Assembly (NCBI GenBank): GCA_018882785.1
Contig: VERI01000011.1
Span: 1-51,500, forward strand
DNA: 51,500 bases
From: Burkholderiaceae bacterium
Lineage (GTDB): Bacteria; Pseudomonadota; Gammaproteobacteria; Burkholderiales; Burkholderiaceae_A
Direction: 5' to 3'
Below are positions 18,245 through 28,418 of this stretch, one piece after another (positions within the stretch are counted from its first letter, which is position 1; every line of letters starts with the position of its first letter). A program made the position numbers and the translations under genes. The notes beneath the pieces are model-generated. The model was not told the DNA's origin and made no database searches. It saw only the letters and a list, made by a program, of their open reading frames with translations.

Positions 18245-19230
18245 CCGTTAAACCAACGGCTGTCTTCGATGTGGCGACGTACAAAACGCAGGCCAACCAG
18301 CGTGATGGCGGCTGCGGGAAGTGCCAGTAGCACTCCGAAGAATCCAAACAGGCTGCCGAAAAACATCAATGCAAACACCACGGCGACCGGGTGAAGGCCG
18401 ATCTGTTTACCGACCAGTAACGGGGTAAGAAAGAAGCTCTCCAAGAGCTGGCCGGCTCCATAAATGATTGCAATGATCATCATTTCACTGCCGGGCCCGA
18501 ACTGTAAGAGCCCGGACAGCAGTGCCAGGGTGAATCCGATGGCAAAACCAATGTAGGGAATAAAAATCGCTAATCCGGTCAGGATGCCGATGCCCACACC
18601 CCCTGCCATGCCGGTGAGCGATAAAGAAATCGCATAGTAGGCCGCAAGAATCAGCATGACAGTCAGCTGGCCGCGCAGATATTGCGACAGCAGGCTGTCG
18701 CACTCACTGGCCAGAGACGCGGCAGTTGGCCGAAGACGTGGTGGCAGGAAACCAGCGGCACGACGGAACAGGCCTGCCCAGTCCAGAAGAATGTAAAACA
18801 TAACAAAAAATATCAGCACCGCCGAGGCGACTACCGCAATAAAGCTTTGAATCGAGGCCATGACCGTATCCAGCAGCCGCGTGATCATGATCTCCGCGTT
18901 ATCGGAGAACTGGCGGCTCACGCGGTCGATCAGCGCAGATTTCAATGTGTCCCAGTTCAGGTTGATCTCGAGCCGCTCCAGCTGCGGGGCAAGCCAGATC
19001 TGGGTCTTTTGTATCCAGCCGGGAGCCTGCTCGCGAATCATCGGGATGTCACGCTGCAGGATATTGATCAGCAAGACGGCGAGTCCAGCGACTGCGCCGA
19101 TGCCGAGCAGTACTGCGGCCATGGCCGCCAGCCGGCGATTAACGCCGATCGCGCACAAACGCTCAACGACTGGCTCAAGCACATAGGCAAGTACCAGCGC
19201 CGACATGAAAATCGATAAAACGGTCAACAT
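18241..19230 (-). CDS. AI-2E family (PerM-like) membrane permease, N-terminally short
   Basis: This is 329 residues from ATG 19230, though the frame is open to 19302. It matches the AI-2E/PerM transporter family: [16 protein letters not shown] near the N-terminus, a soluble middle, then several helices, with [11 protein letters not shown] and [21 protein letters not shown] near the end. Family members normally have an extra hydrophobic helix before the ALVLAYLLEP-type segment. Here the upstream sequence is polar ([10 protein letters not shown]), so that helix is absent. Starting at 19302 would overlap rraA head-to-head. Substrate is unknown. Confidence 0.82.
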   Translation of the reverse strand: MLTVLSIFMSALVLAYVLEPVVERLCAIGVNRRLAAMAAVLLGIGAVAGLAVLLINILQRDIPMIREQAPGWIQKTQIWLAPQLERLEINLNWDTLKSALIDRVSRQFSDNAEIMITRLLDTVMASIQSFIAVVASAVLIFFVMFYILLDWAGLFRRAAGFLPPRLRPTAASLASECDSLLSQYLRGQLTVMLILAAYYAISLSLTGMAGGVGIGILTGLAIFIPYIGFAIGFTLALLSGLLQFGPGSEMMIIAIIYGAGQLLESFFLTPLLVGKQIGLHPVAVVFALMFFGSLFGFFGVLLALPAAAITLVGLRFVRRHIEDSRWFNG

Positions 19231-19278
19231 GGACGGATTTTTGCATGAGCCGCCCGCGCTGGTAGTCTTACGGCCATC

Positions 19279-19830
19279 ATGAACAAACCAAAAACGATGC
19301 ATTCAAGGCCGCAGGGGCCGCAGGCGGTACCGGTTCCGTGCCCTCCGACCGCGGATCTGTGTGATGCGCACGAGGATCGCCTGGCGGCTGGCAGCCTTCG
19401 GGTGTTGCCCCCGGTCTTCCAAAACTACGGCGGTGAGCCCTCGATGTCGGGGCCGGTCGTGACGCTGAAGTGTTTTGAGGACAACAGCCACGTGCGCCAG
19501 ATACTGGAGACCCCAGGGCAGGGCAGGGTACTGATGGTCGACGGTGGGGGAAGCGACCGTTGCGCCCTGGTGGGCGGCAATCTGGGCCTCCTGGCGGTCA
19601 AGAACGGCTGGGCAGGGCTCGTAGTGAACGGCTGTGTCCGAGACGCTGTGGAGCTCCTGGACTGCGCGGTGGGGATCTGGGCGATTGCCACCCACCCTCG
19701 CCGTAGCGATCGCCAGGGGATCGGACAGCGAGATATGCCAATCGATATGGCTGGCGTGGTCGTCAGACCGGGCGACTGGTGCTACGCCGATGCTGACGGA
19801 ATACTTGTCAGTGACAACAAGCTGGCCTAG
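19279..19830 (+). CDS. rraA: RraA-family protein, regulator of ribonuclease E activity
   Basis: This 183-residue protein resembles RraA, which in E. coli binds RNase E and slows RNA decay. Matching stretches are [39 protein letters not shown], the [17 protein letters not shown] region and [11 protein letters not shown]. Homology to E. coli RraA seems to begin at about residue 24. The first 23 residues are Pro-rich, with no in-frame start later than the ATG at 19297. The RNase E gene is about 9 kb away. Related folds also act as HMG aldolases, so an enzymatic role is an alternative. Confidence 0.83.
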   Translation: MNKPKTMHSRPQGPQAVPVPCPPTADLCDAHEDRLAAGSLRVLPPVFQNYGGEPSMSGPVVTLKCFEDNSHVRQILETPGQGRVLMVDGGGSDRCALVGGNLGLLAVKNGWAGLVVNGCVRDAVELLDCAVGIWAIATHPRRSDRQGIGQRDMPIDMAGVVVRPGDWCYADADGILVSDNKLA

Positions 19831-19866
19831 CTGGTCAAAAAATTACCAGCCCGAGAGCATCCTTGT

Positions 19867-19921
19867 TGTGACAATCCTGTGACGTTTTTATGACCAAGTT
19901 TTCCACAAAAACTGTGGACAA
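19867..19921. repeat. Triple 11-bp-spaced direct repeat and DnaA-box-like inverted repeat upstream of parE
   Basis: TGTGAC occurs at 19867 and 19878 and TATGAC at 19889, each exactly 11 bp after the last, so all sit on one helix face. Five bp beyond, TTTTCCACA (19899-19907) and TGTGGACAA (19913-19921) form an inverted pair of DnaA-box-like 9-mers with a 5-nt spacer. TTGTGA (19866) with TATGAC (19889) at 17 nt could also serve as a promoter, overlapping the repeats. Confidence 0.6.
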
Positions 19922-19995
19922 CTTTTGGTGAGCGGATGCTCCGGATGTGTGCATGACGCGATGAATTTGACACGTAGAAAAATATTTCCTCTGCA

Positions 19996-21963
19996 ATGGC
20001 TGATTTAAAAAAAAGTAGCTACAACGAATCTTCGATTCGTGTGTTAAAGGGCCTTGAACCTGTCCGGCAACGTCCGGGCATGTACACGCGCACTGAGAAT
20101 CCATTGCACATTCTGCAGGAGGTGATTGACAACGCGGCTGACGAAGCGCTCGCGGGCCATGCAAAAAATATTCACGTGACACAGCATGCGGATGGCAGTG
20201 TCAGCATCGTGGATGACGGACGTGGCATTCCTGTAGGAAAGCATCCCGATGAGAATGTTTCAGTTGTAGAGATCGTGTTCACACGTCTGCACGCGGGCGG
20301 AAAATTTGACAAGGGATCCGGTGGTGCCTACGCATTTAGTGGTGGATTGCATGGCGTTGGCGTGTCAGTGACCAATGCCTTATCCCAGCGTCTGGAGGTC
20401 ACGGTCTGGCGCGATGGGGGTGAGTTCCGGATTGTGTTTTCCGATGGAGATGTGACCGAGCCGCTGAAGCGGATTGGCGCGGCTGCGGGCCGTGTCGGTA
20501 CTGCTGTCCGCGTCTGGCCAGATCCAAAATATTTTGATGATGCCGCGACACCGCCCGCCGAGATTGGTCGGAGTCTGAAAGCCCGCGCCGTGCTACTGCC
20601 CGGTGTGACCACGCATCTCATGAGTGAGAAGACTGGAAAGTCTGAGTCCTGGCGTTATCAGGGTGGGCTGAAAGATTATTTGCTTGAGCTGGTTGATGCC
20701 CAGCCGTTGGTGGTCGAGCCCTGGCTTGGAGAAGGCTATGTGGGTGCAGGCGATGAGACATTCGCGATCGGTGAGGGTGCGCAGTGGGCAGTGGCCTGGA
20801 CGGCAGAGGGCCCAACGCCGCGCGAGTCGTTTGTGAATCTGATTCCGACCACTGCGGGCGGCACCCATGAGGCAGGTCTGCGCGAGGGACTGTTTGCCGC
20901 AGTCAAGGGCTTTATTGAGCAGCACAATCTCATGCCCAAGGGGGTCAAGCTGCTGCCCGAGGACGTATTTTCTCGGGTCAGCTTCGTCCTGTCTGCGAAG
21001 GTGCTGGATCCACAGTTTCAGGGCCAGACCAAGGAAAAACTCACCAGTCGCGATGCCCTTCGTCTGGTCTCTTCTCAGGTGAAGGCACCGCTTGAGCTTT
21101 GGCTGAATCGGGACATTGAATCTGCAAGAAAAATTTCAGACCTGGCGATCCGGGCAGCACAACATCGTGCCCGATCGGCCCAAAAGGTAGAGAAGCGGAA
21201 GGGGTCGGGCGTGGCGGTGCTCCCCGGAAAGCTCACAGACTGTGAGTCGACGGATATCAAGCGCAACGAGGTTTTTCTGGTCGAGGGAGATTCTGCGGGC
21301 GGCTCAGCAAAGATGGGCCGCGATAAGGAGTTTCAGGCCATTTTGCCGCTGCGTGGCAAGGTGCTTAACACCTGGGAGACGGAGCCGGAGCGTCTGTTTG
21401 CGAATGCCGAGGTACACGATATTGCGGTGGCCCTGGGCATCGATCCGCACGGCATCAGTGATAGCGTGAACTGGGACAATCTGCGATATGGCAAGGTCTG
21501 CATCCTGTCAGACGCGGATGTCGACGGTGCCCATATTCAGGTGCTGTTACTCACATTGTTTTTCAAACACTTTCCTCAGCTTGTTGAACGTGGCCATGTG
21601 TTCGTTGCCCGGCCACCGCTCTTTCGTGTCGATGTCAGCCCCAGCGGCAAGCGTGCTGCCCGAAAGATGTATGCCTTAGATGATGGTGAGCTCACCCATG
21701 TGCTGGATAAGCTACGTCAGGAGGGGCTTCGTGAGAGCGCCTGGAGCATCTCGCGATTCAAAGGCCTTGGCGAGATGAGTGCTGATCAACTCTGGGAGAC
21801 CACCCTGAATCCCGATACCCGACGGCTATCCTTGGTCGGACTTGGGTCGGTCGATGCTATGGGCACCGCACAGCGATTCCACTTGCTCATGGGCCGCACA
21901 GAGGCCGCGTCTCGGCGGGCTTGGCTCGAGGAAAAAGGTCACGAGGCGGAGGCCGATCTCTGA
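19996..21963 (+). CDS. parE: DNA topoisomerase IV subunit B
   Basis: This 655-residue ATPase subunit of topoisomerase IV decatenates daughter chromosomes together with ParC. The GHKL ATPase motifs are present ([35 protein letters not shown]), followed by the transducer domain. The TOPRIM signature [10 protein letters not shown] is near residue 430, and DADVDGAHI follows it. Length and the lack of the long GyrB insertion fit ParE. Adjacency to parC settles the choice over gyrB. The 165-bp upstream gap contains repeats that may regulate it. Confidence 0.95.
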   Translation: MADLKKSSYNESSIRVLKGLEPVRQRPGMYTRTENPLHILQEVIDNAADEALAGHAKNIHVTQHADGSVSIVDDGRGIPVGKHPDENVSVVEIVFTRLHAGGKFDKGSGGAYAFSGGLHGVGVSVTNALSQRLEVTVWRDGGEFRIVFSDGDVTEPLKRIGAAAGRVGTAVRVWPDPKYFDDAATPPAEIGRSLKARAVLLPGVTTHLMSEKTGKSESWRYQGGLKDYLLELVDAQPLVVEPWLGEGYVGAGDETFAIGEGAQWAVAWTAEGPTPRESFVNLIPTTAGGTHEAGLREGLFAAVKGFIEQHNLMPKGVKLLPEDVFSRVSFVLSAKVLDPQFQGQTKEKLTSRDALRLVSSQVKAPLELWLNRDIESARKISDLAIRAAQHRARSAQKVEKRKGSGVAVLPGKLTDCESTDIKRNEVFLVEGDSAGGSAKMGRDKEFQAILPLRGKVLNTWETEPERLFANAEVHDIAVALGIDPHGISDSVNWDNLRYGKVCILSDADVDGAHIQVLLLTLFFKHFPQLVERGHVFVARPPLFRVDVSPSGKRAARKMYALDDGELTHVLDKLRQEGLRESAWSISRFKGLGEMSADQLWETTLNPDTRRLSLVGLGSVDAMGTAQRFHLLMGRTEAASRRAWLEEKGHEAEADL

Positions 21964-21964
21964 T

Positions 21965-24331
21965 ATGACACGCAGAAAAGAGTCCTCGGATACAACACCT
22001 GATTTGTTTGCGTCGGTGTCGAATAGTTCCTCGACACCCTTGGGCATATCCTTTGATGGCGAGATGATCACGCTTGCCGATTTTGCAGAGCGTGCCTATC
22101 TCGATTACGCAGTCTCTGTGGTTAAGGGACGTGCGCTACCGGATCTTTGTGATGGATTAAAACCGGTGCAGCGGCGGATCTTGTACGCCATGCATCGTAT
22201 GTCTCTTGCGGTGACCGCTAAGCCGGTGAAGTCAGCGCGGGTCGTGGGTGATGTACTCGGCAAATACCATCCCCACGGGGACCAGTCAGCCTATGACGCG
22301 CTGGTTCGTCTGGCCCAAGGCTTCTCGGTCCGTTATCCCTTGATTGATGGTCAGGGCAACTTTGGATCTCGCGATGGCGATGGCGCTGCAGCCATGCGGT
22401 ACACCGAGGCAAGGTTGACTGCATTTGCCTCATTGCTGCTTGATGAGATCGATGAAGGTACGGCTGACTTCGGTCCGAATTACGATGGCTCTTTCACCGA
22501 GCCTCTTCGGCTTCCCGCGCGTCTGCCGGTGGTATTGCTCAACGGGGCATCGGGCATCGCAGTTGGGATGGCCACAGAAATTCCGCCCCACAATGCCCAA
22601 GAGGTTGCGACTGCAGCCGTGGCACTTATCGACAAACCAGATCTCTCTGAAAAGGAGCTGATGCGGTTTATTCCGGGCCCCGATTTTCCTGGGGGCGGAC
22701 AGATCATCTCGAGTGCCGAGGAGATCGCCGCCGCCTACGCATCCGGCCGAGGATCGCTCAAGACACGTGCCCGTTGGACGATTGAGGAGATGGCCCGCGG
22801 GCAGTGGCAGGTGGTGGTCCATGAACTGCCCCCCGGTGTTTCGGCCCAACGCGTGCTTGAGGATATCGAGGAGATCACCAATCCAAAGGTCAAAGCGGGC
22901 AAGAAATCGCTTTCCGCTGATCAGCAGCAGCTGAAGTCCGTGATGCTCGGCATGCTCGATACGGTGCGGGATGAGTCTGGCAAGGATGCTGATGTGCGAC
23001 TGGTCTTTGAGCCTAAATCTTCGCGTCAGGATCGCGATGAATTTATCAAAGTGCTGCTCGCCCATACGCCACTTGAGAGCTCTGTGGCCATGAACCTTGT
23101 CGCCGTGGATATTGACGGTCGGCCTCGGACCCTGTCGCTGCGCGAGATGCTCGCCCAATGGGTCACCTATCGGATACAGACCGTACGACGCAGAACCGTT
23201 TATCGGCTTGAGCAGGCCCGTCGGCGTATCCATATTCTGGAGGGTCGGTCGATTGCGCTCTTGAATATTGACAAGGTGATCAAAGTGATTCGCGAGAGCG
23301 ATGAGCCTAAGCCTGCCTTGGTCGCCAAGTTTGGGCTCACCGAGATTCAGGCGGAGGACATTCTTGAGATCCGGTTGCGGCAGCTGGCCCGTCTCGAGGC
23401 GATCAAGATTGAAAAAGAGCTCACGCAGCTGCGCGAGGAAGAAGGACGACTGACACATCTTTTGGAAAACGAAAAGTCGCTGCGAAAAAGTGTCGCGAAA
23501 GAGATTGAGCAGGACGCCAAGACTTTTGGCGACAAGCGCAGAACACTATTGAAAGCTGCCGAACGCACGACGGTAGAGGTGCCGGTGGTCGATGAGCCGG
23601 TCACGGTGATCGTCTCGCTTAATGGCTGGGTCCGGGCGCGTCAGGGACATGGCCATGATCCCGCCCAATTCTCCTTTAAGACTGGCGATGCCCTGTATGC
23701 CTGCTTTGAGTGCAGAACGGTGGATATCCTGGTTGCCTTATCGAGCACCGGGCGGAGCTATTCCGTGTCGGTTGCCCAGTTACCGGGTGCCCGTGGCGAT
23801 GGTGTTCCGCTGACCTCCATGGTGGAGCTGGAACCTGGCGCGGTACTGACCCAGTTCGCGGCGGGTGCGCCTTCGACACGGCTGGTCATTGGGTCTCAGT
23901 TTGGTCTTGGGTTTTTAACCACAATCGAAGCGATGACTACGCGCCAGCGTTCGGGCAAACAGTTTATGACCGTTGAACGCTCAGATACGCCCTCACTGAT
24001 GCGTGTTGTATCGGAGCAGGCCGGCTCACTGGCCTTGCTGTCGGCGAAGGGACGCATGCTCATTGTTGATCTGGTCGATGTCAAGGTTCTGCCCACAGGG
24101 GGCCGGGGCGTCCTGCTGATGGATCCCGAGACCAAGGGCGATGGTTTGATCGATGCGGCCGGCCTGGTCCCGAAAGGGTCCCTGCTGGTGCTCGGCGTCG
24201 GCCGGGGTGGCAAACCCGCAGAGGCGGTCATGGAGCCCAAGGAGCTCAGACCCTTCGTCGGTAATCGGGCCCGCAGGGGCAAACTACTCGAACTGAAATT
24301 CAAGCCCAGCAGGCTCTTGCCGCAGGCCTAG
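21965..24331 (+). CDS. parC: DNA topoisomerase IV subunit A
   Basis: This 788-residue DNA-cleaving subunit has its catalytic tyrosine as Y146 in [10 protein letters not shown]. The quinolone-region sequence [19 protein letters not shown] precedes it, split around residues 100-118, and a ParC-type C-terminal beta-pinwheel follows. The start was placed at ATG 21965, one nt after the parE stop. The frame extends 41 codons upstream inside parE, but that part does not resemble ParC. Translation is probably coupled to parE. The GyrA-specific box is not evident. Confidence 0.95.
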   Translation: MTRRKESSDTTPDLFASVSNSSSTPLGISFDGEMITLADFAERAYLDYAVSVVKGRALPDLCDGLKPVQRRILYAMHRMSLAVTAKPVKSARVVGDVLGKYHPHGDQSAYDALVRLAQGFSVRYPLIDGQGNFGSRDGDGAAAMRYTEARLTAFASLLLDEIDEGTADFGPNYDGSFTEPLRLPARLPVVLLNGASGIAVGMATEIPPHNAQEVATAAVALIDKPDLSEKELMRFIPGPDFPGGGQIISSAEEIAAAYASGRGSLKTRARWTIEEMARGQWQVVVHELPPGVSAQRVLEDIEEITNPKVKAGKKSLSADQQQLKSVMLGMLDTVRDESGKDADVRLVFEPKSSRQDRDEFIKVLLAHTPLESSVAMNLVAVDIDGRPRTLSLREMLAQWVTYRIQTVRRRTVYRLEQARRRIHILEGRSIALLNIDKVIKVIRESDEPKPALVAKFGLTEIQAEDILEIRLRQLARLEAIKIEKELTQLREEEGRLTHLLENEKSLRKSVAKEIEQDAKTFGDKRRTLLKAAERTTVEVPVVDEPVTVIVSLNGWVRARQGHGHDPAQFSFKTGDALYACFECRTVDILVALSSTGRSYSVSVAQLPGARGDGVPLTSMVELEPGAVLTQFAAGAPSTRLVIGSQFGLGFLTTIEAMTTRQRSGKQFMTVERSDTPSLMRVVSEQAGSLALLSAKGRMLIVDLVDVKVLPTGGRGVLLMDPETKGDGLIDAAGLVPKGSLLVLGVGRGGKPAEAVMEPKELRPFVGNRARRGKLLELKFKPSRLLPQA

Positions 24332-24354
24332 GTCCACCGCGCTGGGTCAGGGGC

Positions 24355-24382
24355 CTTGAAAAGCCCTGGATAGCCCCCATCT
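24355..24382 (+). promoter_or_regulatory. Heat-shock (sigma32) promoter of htpG
   Basis: CTTGAAA (24355-24361), a 13-nt spacer and CCCCATCT (24375-24382) match the sigma32 consensus CTTGAAA-N(11-16)-CCCCATNT at every fixed position. It lies 39 nt ahead of the htpG start in a 90-bp gap. Known RpoH control of htpG in enterics supports the assignment. Confidence 0.88.
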
Positions 24383-24421
24383 AGCGGCTATCTCTTTGCG
24401 CACTCAGAAAAGGGTCAATCG

Positions 24422-26341
24422 ATGTCCAAGGAAACTTTAGCCTTTCAGACCGAGGTCAAGCAGCTGCTTCACCTCATGATTCACTCGTTGTACAGCAACC
24501 GCGACATTTTTCTGCGCGAGCTGGTCTCAAACGCATCGGACGCCTGTGACAAGCTTCGGGTCGAGGCACTTCAAAAGCCCGAACTGTTTGAGGGTGATGG
24601 TGAGTTAAGAATTCGGATCGGCATCGATAAGTCGGCGCGGACCATCACCATTTCGGATAACGGGATTGGCATGAGCCGGGAAGAGGTGATTGACCACCTG
24701 GGAACCATCGCGAAGTCGGGCACGAAGGAGTTCATGAGAAATCTCAGTGGCGATGACTCCAAAGACAGCAATCTGATTGGCCAGTTTGGCGTTGGCTTTT
24801 ACTCCGCGTTCATCGTGGCAGACCAGGTGACTGTGATCAGCCGCCGCGCGGGCTTACCTGCCTCTGATGCGGTGCGCTGGGAGTCCGACGGCACCGGTGA
24901 ATTCAGTGTCCAGCCCGTTGAGAGGACCGAACGCGGTACCGATGTGATTTTGCATCTCCGGGAAAAAGAGGGTGAGGATCCCGAGGCCAAGGGCCACGAT
25001 GATCTGCTTGAACACTGGACGATCAAGGAGATTCTGAAGCGCTACTCGGATCACATCGGTATTCCTATTCAGATGAAAAAACGTGAGTGGGACGACAAGC
25101 GCAATGAATATGTCGAGCAGGATGAATGGGAGACCATTAATCAGGCCTCCGCGCTCTGGACCCGCTCGAAAAGCGAGATCACGGATGAGCAATACAAAGC
25201 GTTTTTCGAAGGACTGGGGCCGGGAATGGGAGAGCCATTGGCCTGGACCCATAATCGGGTCGAGGGCAGAACGGAGTACACACAGCTGTTGTTTGTCCCG
25301 AGCAAGGCTCCGTTTGACCTCTGGGATCGGCAGCAGCGTCACGGCTTAAAACTCTACGTCAAGCGCGTATTCATTATGGACGATGCCGAGCAGCTTTTGC
25401 CCGCGTATCTGCGCTTTGTTCGGGGGGTTGTCGATTCTGCCGATCTGCCGTTAAACGTATCACGGGAGATTCTGCAGGAGAGTCGCGATGTGAAGTCGAT
25501 TCGCGAAGGATGCACCAAGCGCATTCTGTCGCTGCTCGAAGAGCTTGCCGCTGACCGGCCAGATGAGTATCAGAACTTTTGGAAAGAATTTGGTCAGTGC
25601 CTTAAAGAAGGCTTTGGCGAAGATTTTTCGAATCGTGATCGGCTGGCGGGGCTGATGAGATTTCTGTCGACCGCATCAGACGATGAGACGCCAAAAGTAT
25701 CGTTGAAGGACTATCTCGGCCGTCTGAAGGATGGCCAGGACAAGATCTACGTTGTGACGGCAGACTCATTAGCGGCCGCAAAGGCAAGTCCACACCTTGA
25801 GGTCTTTAAGAAAAAGGGCATTGAGGTGCTCCTATTGGTCGATCGGATCGATGAGTGGATGCTGAATTTCCTCACCGAATTCGAGGGCAAGCAGATTCAG
25901 TCGGTGGCCAAGGGCGCCCTTGATCTGGGCAAACTTCAGGATGAGGACACTAAGCCAACCAAAGAGGCTGAGAAACAATTCAAGCCGATCGTCGAGCGGG
26001 CCCAGAAGGTTCTGGGCGAGAAGGTTAAAGAGGTCCGTGTGACCCGTCGTCTTACCGAGTCGGCATGTTGTCTGGTGTCAGACGAGCATGATATGAGCGG
26101 GCATTTAGAGCGGTTGCTGAAGCAGGCGGGGCAGAAGGCGCCTGATCGCAAGCCGATCCTCGAGCTGAATCCTGAGCATCCATTGGTAAAGGCGTTGCTT
26201 GCGGATCAGGGCGCTCACTTTGATGACCTGGTCTGGGTGCTCTTTGATCAGGCCCTGCTATCAGAGGGAGGCCAGCCTCAGGACCCCGCTGCATTCGTAC
26301 GCCGTCTCAATACATTTATGCTGCGTGGCTTGATGGCCTAA
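24422..26341 (+). CDS. htpG: Hsp90 chaperone HtpG
   Basis: This 639-residue ATP-dependent chaperone of the cytosol opens with the Hsp90 signature region ([21 protein letters not shown], about residues 25-45). It then shows the ATP-binding DNGIGM (about 79-84) and [11 protein letters not shown]. The middle and dimerisation domains are complete. The start ATG 24422 follows a short AGGG SD. A near-perfect sigma32 promoter upstream indicates heat-shock control. Confidence 0.96.
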   Translation: MSKETLAFQTEVKQLLHLMIHSLYSNRDIFLRELVSNASDACDKLRVEALQKPELFEGDGELRIRIGIDKSARTITISDNGIGMSREEVIDHLGTIAKSGTKEFMRNLSGDDSKDSNLIGQFGVGFYSAFIVADQVTVISRRAGLPASDAVRWESDGTGEFSVQPVERTERGTDVILHLREKEGEDPEAKGHDDLLEHWTIKEILKRYSDHIGIPIQMKKREWDDKRNEYVEQDEWETINQASALWTRSKSEITDEQYKAFFEGLGPGMGEPLAWTHNRVEGRTEYTQLLFVPSKAPFDLWDRQQRHGLKLYVKRVFIMDDAEQLLPAYLRFVRGVVDSADLPLNVSREILQESRDVKSIREGCTKRILSLLEELAADRPDEYQNFWKEFGQCLKEGFGEDFSNRDRLAGLMRFLSTASDDETPKVSLKDYLGRLKDGQDKIYVVTADSLAAAKASPHLEVFKKKGIEVLLLVDRIDEWMLNFLTEFEGKQIQSVAKGALDLGKLQDEDTKPTKEAEKQFKPIVERAQKVLGEKVKEVRVTRRLTESACCLVSDEHDMSGHLERLLKQAGQKAPDRKPILELNPEHPLVKALLADQGAHFDDLVWVLFDQALLSEGGQPQDPAAFVRRLNTFMLRGLMA

Positions 26342-26458
26342 ATGCATGTGGTTCCCGCGGGTCGGCCCGCCTGATGGCCGCTCGGCCACGGGCATGTCGG
26401 GGGTCGGGATGGGGCAAATGCCGTGTTAAACTTCGCGACGTTCATCACGGGGGGAGAC

Positions 26459-26842
26459 ATGCTGAACGTTTCGTCAAAGTTGCTGCTGCGTGCAGCAGTG
26501 GCAGCAGCGGGTGTTGCCGCTGCAGTGTCCGTGCAAGCCCAAGGGGCCGCTAAGGCCAGTGCGCCGACTCCTGCGCCTGCAGCGGTCGTGGGCAATGCCG
26601 ATGCAGGCGCCAAGAAAAACTCAATGTGTATCGGCTGCCATGGCATTCCCGATTACAAGACGGCATTTCCTACGGTCTACCGGGTGCCGAAGATCAGTGG
26701 CCAGAGCGAGAAGTACATCGCTTCCGCCTTGAACGCCTATAAGACCGGTGAGCGTAACCATCCGAGCATGGTCGGCATCTCAAGAGGCCTATCCGACCAG
26801 GACATGGCCGATCTGGCTGCTTATTACGCCAACAAGAAATAA
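26459..26842 (+). CDS. Periplasmic monohaem cytochrome c
   Basis: This 127-residue protein has a Sec signal peptide (about 1-28, ending near VQAQG), an Ala/Pro linker and one haem motif CIGCH (57-61). M104 (HPSMVG) is the likely distal ligand. The start was set at ATG 26459, behind a GGGGGGAG stretch. It is a class I cytochrome of the c553 type and an electron carrier of unknown partners. The next cytochrome starts 10 nt downstream, so the two are cotranscribed. Confidence 0.88.
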   Translation: MLNVSSKLLLRAAVAAAGVAAAVSVQAQGAAKASAPTPAPAAVVGNADAGAKKNSMCIGCHGIPDYKTAFPTVYRVPKISGQSEKYIASALNAYKTGERNHPSMVGISRGLSDQDMADLAAYYANKK

Positions 26843-26852
26843 GGAGTCCGAG

Positions 26853-27194
26853 ATGACATCGCATCGAACACTTATTCGTGCCGCAGTGGTTGTGGCGCTT
26901 GGGATATCCGCCCCTGTCTTGATGGCCGGTAATGTGGCCGCAGGCAAGGAGAAGGCGACCGCAATGTGCGCGGCCTGCCATGGAGCGGACGGCATCACTG
27001 CTGTCGATCCCAGCTATCCACGGCTGGCAGGACAGTACCCCGATTATCTGGCCCGTGCCCTTTCCGATTACAAATCCGGAGCGCGGAAAAACGCCATCAT
27101 GGCGGGCATGGCTGCTGCGTTAAGCAAAGAAGATATCGCGAATATCGCTGCGTTTTACGCGAGCTTGCCGTCGCCGCTACATAACAAAAAATAG
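26853..27194 (+). CDS. Periplasmic monohaem cytochrome c
   Basis: This 113-residue protein has a signal peptide (about 1-25, ending VLMAG) and the haem motif CAACH (39-43). M83 or M86 is the likely axial methionine. The start is ATG 26853, with AAGGAG overlapping the previous stop codon. It resembles the upstream cytochrome in domain plan ([14 protein letters not shown] against [14 protein letters not shown]), so the pair probably arose by duplication. It may donate to a terminal oxidase or accept from a dehydrogenase. No partner is nearby. Confidence 0.88.
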   Translation: MTSHRTLIRAAVVVALGISAPVLMAGNVAAGKEKATAMCAACHGADGITAVDPSYPRLAGQYPDYLARALSDYKSGARKNAIMAGMAAALSKEDIANIAAFYASLPSPLHNKK

Positions 27195-27207
27195 TTCGAT
27201 GTCCCTT

Positions 27208-27222
27208 GGCCCGTATCGGGCC
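27208..27222. terminator. Possible hairpin between cytochrome and moaA genes
   Basis: GGCCCG (27208-27213), loop TAT and CGGGCC (27217-27222) form a 6-bp stem in the 80-bp gap between convergent genes. No T-run follows on either strand, so this is a weak terminator candidate. Confidence 0.3.
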
Positions 27223-27274
27223 TCGGGATGCCCCGGCAGGCGTTCAGTGACGTCAATGTCGCCCAGTGGTGGGG

Positions 27275-28399
27275 TCAGCCACCGATATAACTCATCTCGA
27301 CTTTTCTGATTCCCTGTTTGCGGAGTTCTGCGCGCTGCTCGGAGTAGCGGTCGGTGCGGTTTTGCCAGATATCTGCGACAACCTGGATGAGTTCAGAGTC
27401 ACTCGGCGTCTGTTGCCCGCGGAGAAGTCCCCGCAGGTCGGTTCCAGCGTGTGCGAACAGGCAGGTGTAGAGCACTCCCTCGGCAGAGATTCTTGCGCGG
27501 CTGCAGTTTCCGCAGAAGGGGTTGGAAACCGACGAGATCACCCCCACTTGCCCTCTGCCATCGGCATAGCGCCAGCGCTCGGAGACTTCGCTGGGCGTAT
27601 CCCGGCCAATCGGCAACAGGGGGTGGACCAACGAAATCGTGTCAATGATCTCTCGAGACGGCACCACATGATCCCACTGCCAGGCATTGGAGGAGCCGAC
27701 ATCCATAAATTCGATAAACCTCAGCGTGTGTCCACGCTGGCGAAAAGCGTCGGCCATGGGCAGGATCTCGTGGTCGTTCACACCACGTTGCACCACCATG
27801 TTGACTTTGACGCTGAGCCCCGCATTTGCGGCGGCGTCAATCCCGCTGAGCACATCGGTGACGGGGAAGTCCACATCGTTCATCGCACGAAAGGTCTTGT
27901 CGCTGAGCGCATCGAGGCTTACCGTAATTCGCCGTAGCCCGGCCGATTTCAGCGCCTGGGCCTTCTGGGCGAGCAGGGCCCCATTGGTGGTCATGGCGAC
28001 CTCCACCGGGCGTCCGTCGGGCATATGAATGGACGACAGGCGGGCGATAAGTTCTTCGATGTTTTTTCTTAGTAGCGGTTCGCCACCCGTGATGCGCAGC
28101 TTCTCGACACCGAGCCGCACAAAGGTTCGCGCCAGTCGCTCGATTTCGTCGAATGACAGCAGAGAATCTTTGGACAAAAACGTGTAGTTCTTATCGAAGA
28201 CCTCTTTTGGCATGCAATAGGTGCAACGGAAATTGCACTGATCGATGACCGAGATGCGCAGGTCTTTCAGGATCCGTTGATGCTGATCCTGAAGTGGCAC
28301 CTCGGGGGCGGGGCCAATGGGTTTAACCCTGGCCGCCTCTACCCGAGGGGTTGCCGTGGAATCCGGAACGATCGAAAAAATGCGCTGGCCATAAGACAT
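27275..28399 (-). CDS. moaA: GTP 3',8-cyclase MoaA (molybdenum cofactor biosynthesis)
   Basis: This 374-residue radical-SAM enzyme makes the first committed intermediate of molybdopterin from GTP together with MoaC. The SAM-cluster cysteines are C55, C59 and C62 in CNFRCTYC. A second cluster motif lies in the C-terminal part (CGNCSRARIS, then a cysteine in LYTCLF). The protein ends with the conserved Gly-Gly tail (SYIGG). The first about 40 residues are variable, so a later start cannot be excluded. No other moa genes are in the window. Confidence 0.93.
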   Translation of the reverse strand: MSYGQRIFSIVPDSTATPRVEAARVKPIGPAPEVPLQDQHQRILKDLRISVIDQCNFRCTYCMPKEVFDKNYTFLSKDSLLSFDEIERLARTFVRLGVEKLRITGGEPLLRKNIEELIARLSSIHMPDGRPVEVAMTTNGALLAQKAQALKSAGLRRITVSLDALSDKTFRAMNDVDFPVTDVLSGIDAAANAGLSVKVNMVVQRGVNDHEILPMADAFRQRGHTLRFIEFMDVGSSNAWQWDHVVPSREIIDTISLVHPLLPIGRDTPSEVSERWRYADGRGQVGVISSVSNPFCGNCSRARISAEGVLYTCLFAHAGTDLRGLLRGQQTPSDSELIQVVADIWQNRTDRYSEQRAELRKQGIRKVEMSYIGG

Positions 28400-28418
28400 G
28401 GGCGCAATTATCGATCGG

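Noticed and set aside
19899-19921. Chromosomal replication origin
   Set aside because: There are only two DnaA-like boxes, no AT-rich unwinding tract of useful length, and no dnaA, dnaN, gyrB or parAB nearby.
19967-19995. TTGACA as the parE -35 element
   Set aside because: No -10-like hexamer occurs at 16-18 nt spacing before the start codon.
22430-23458. 342-codon ORF antisense to parC
   Set aside because: It is a shadow of the parC reading frame with no recognisable domain.
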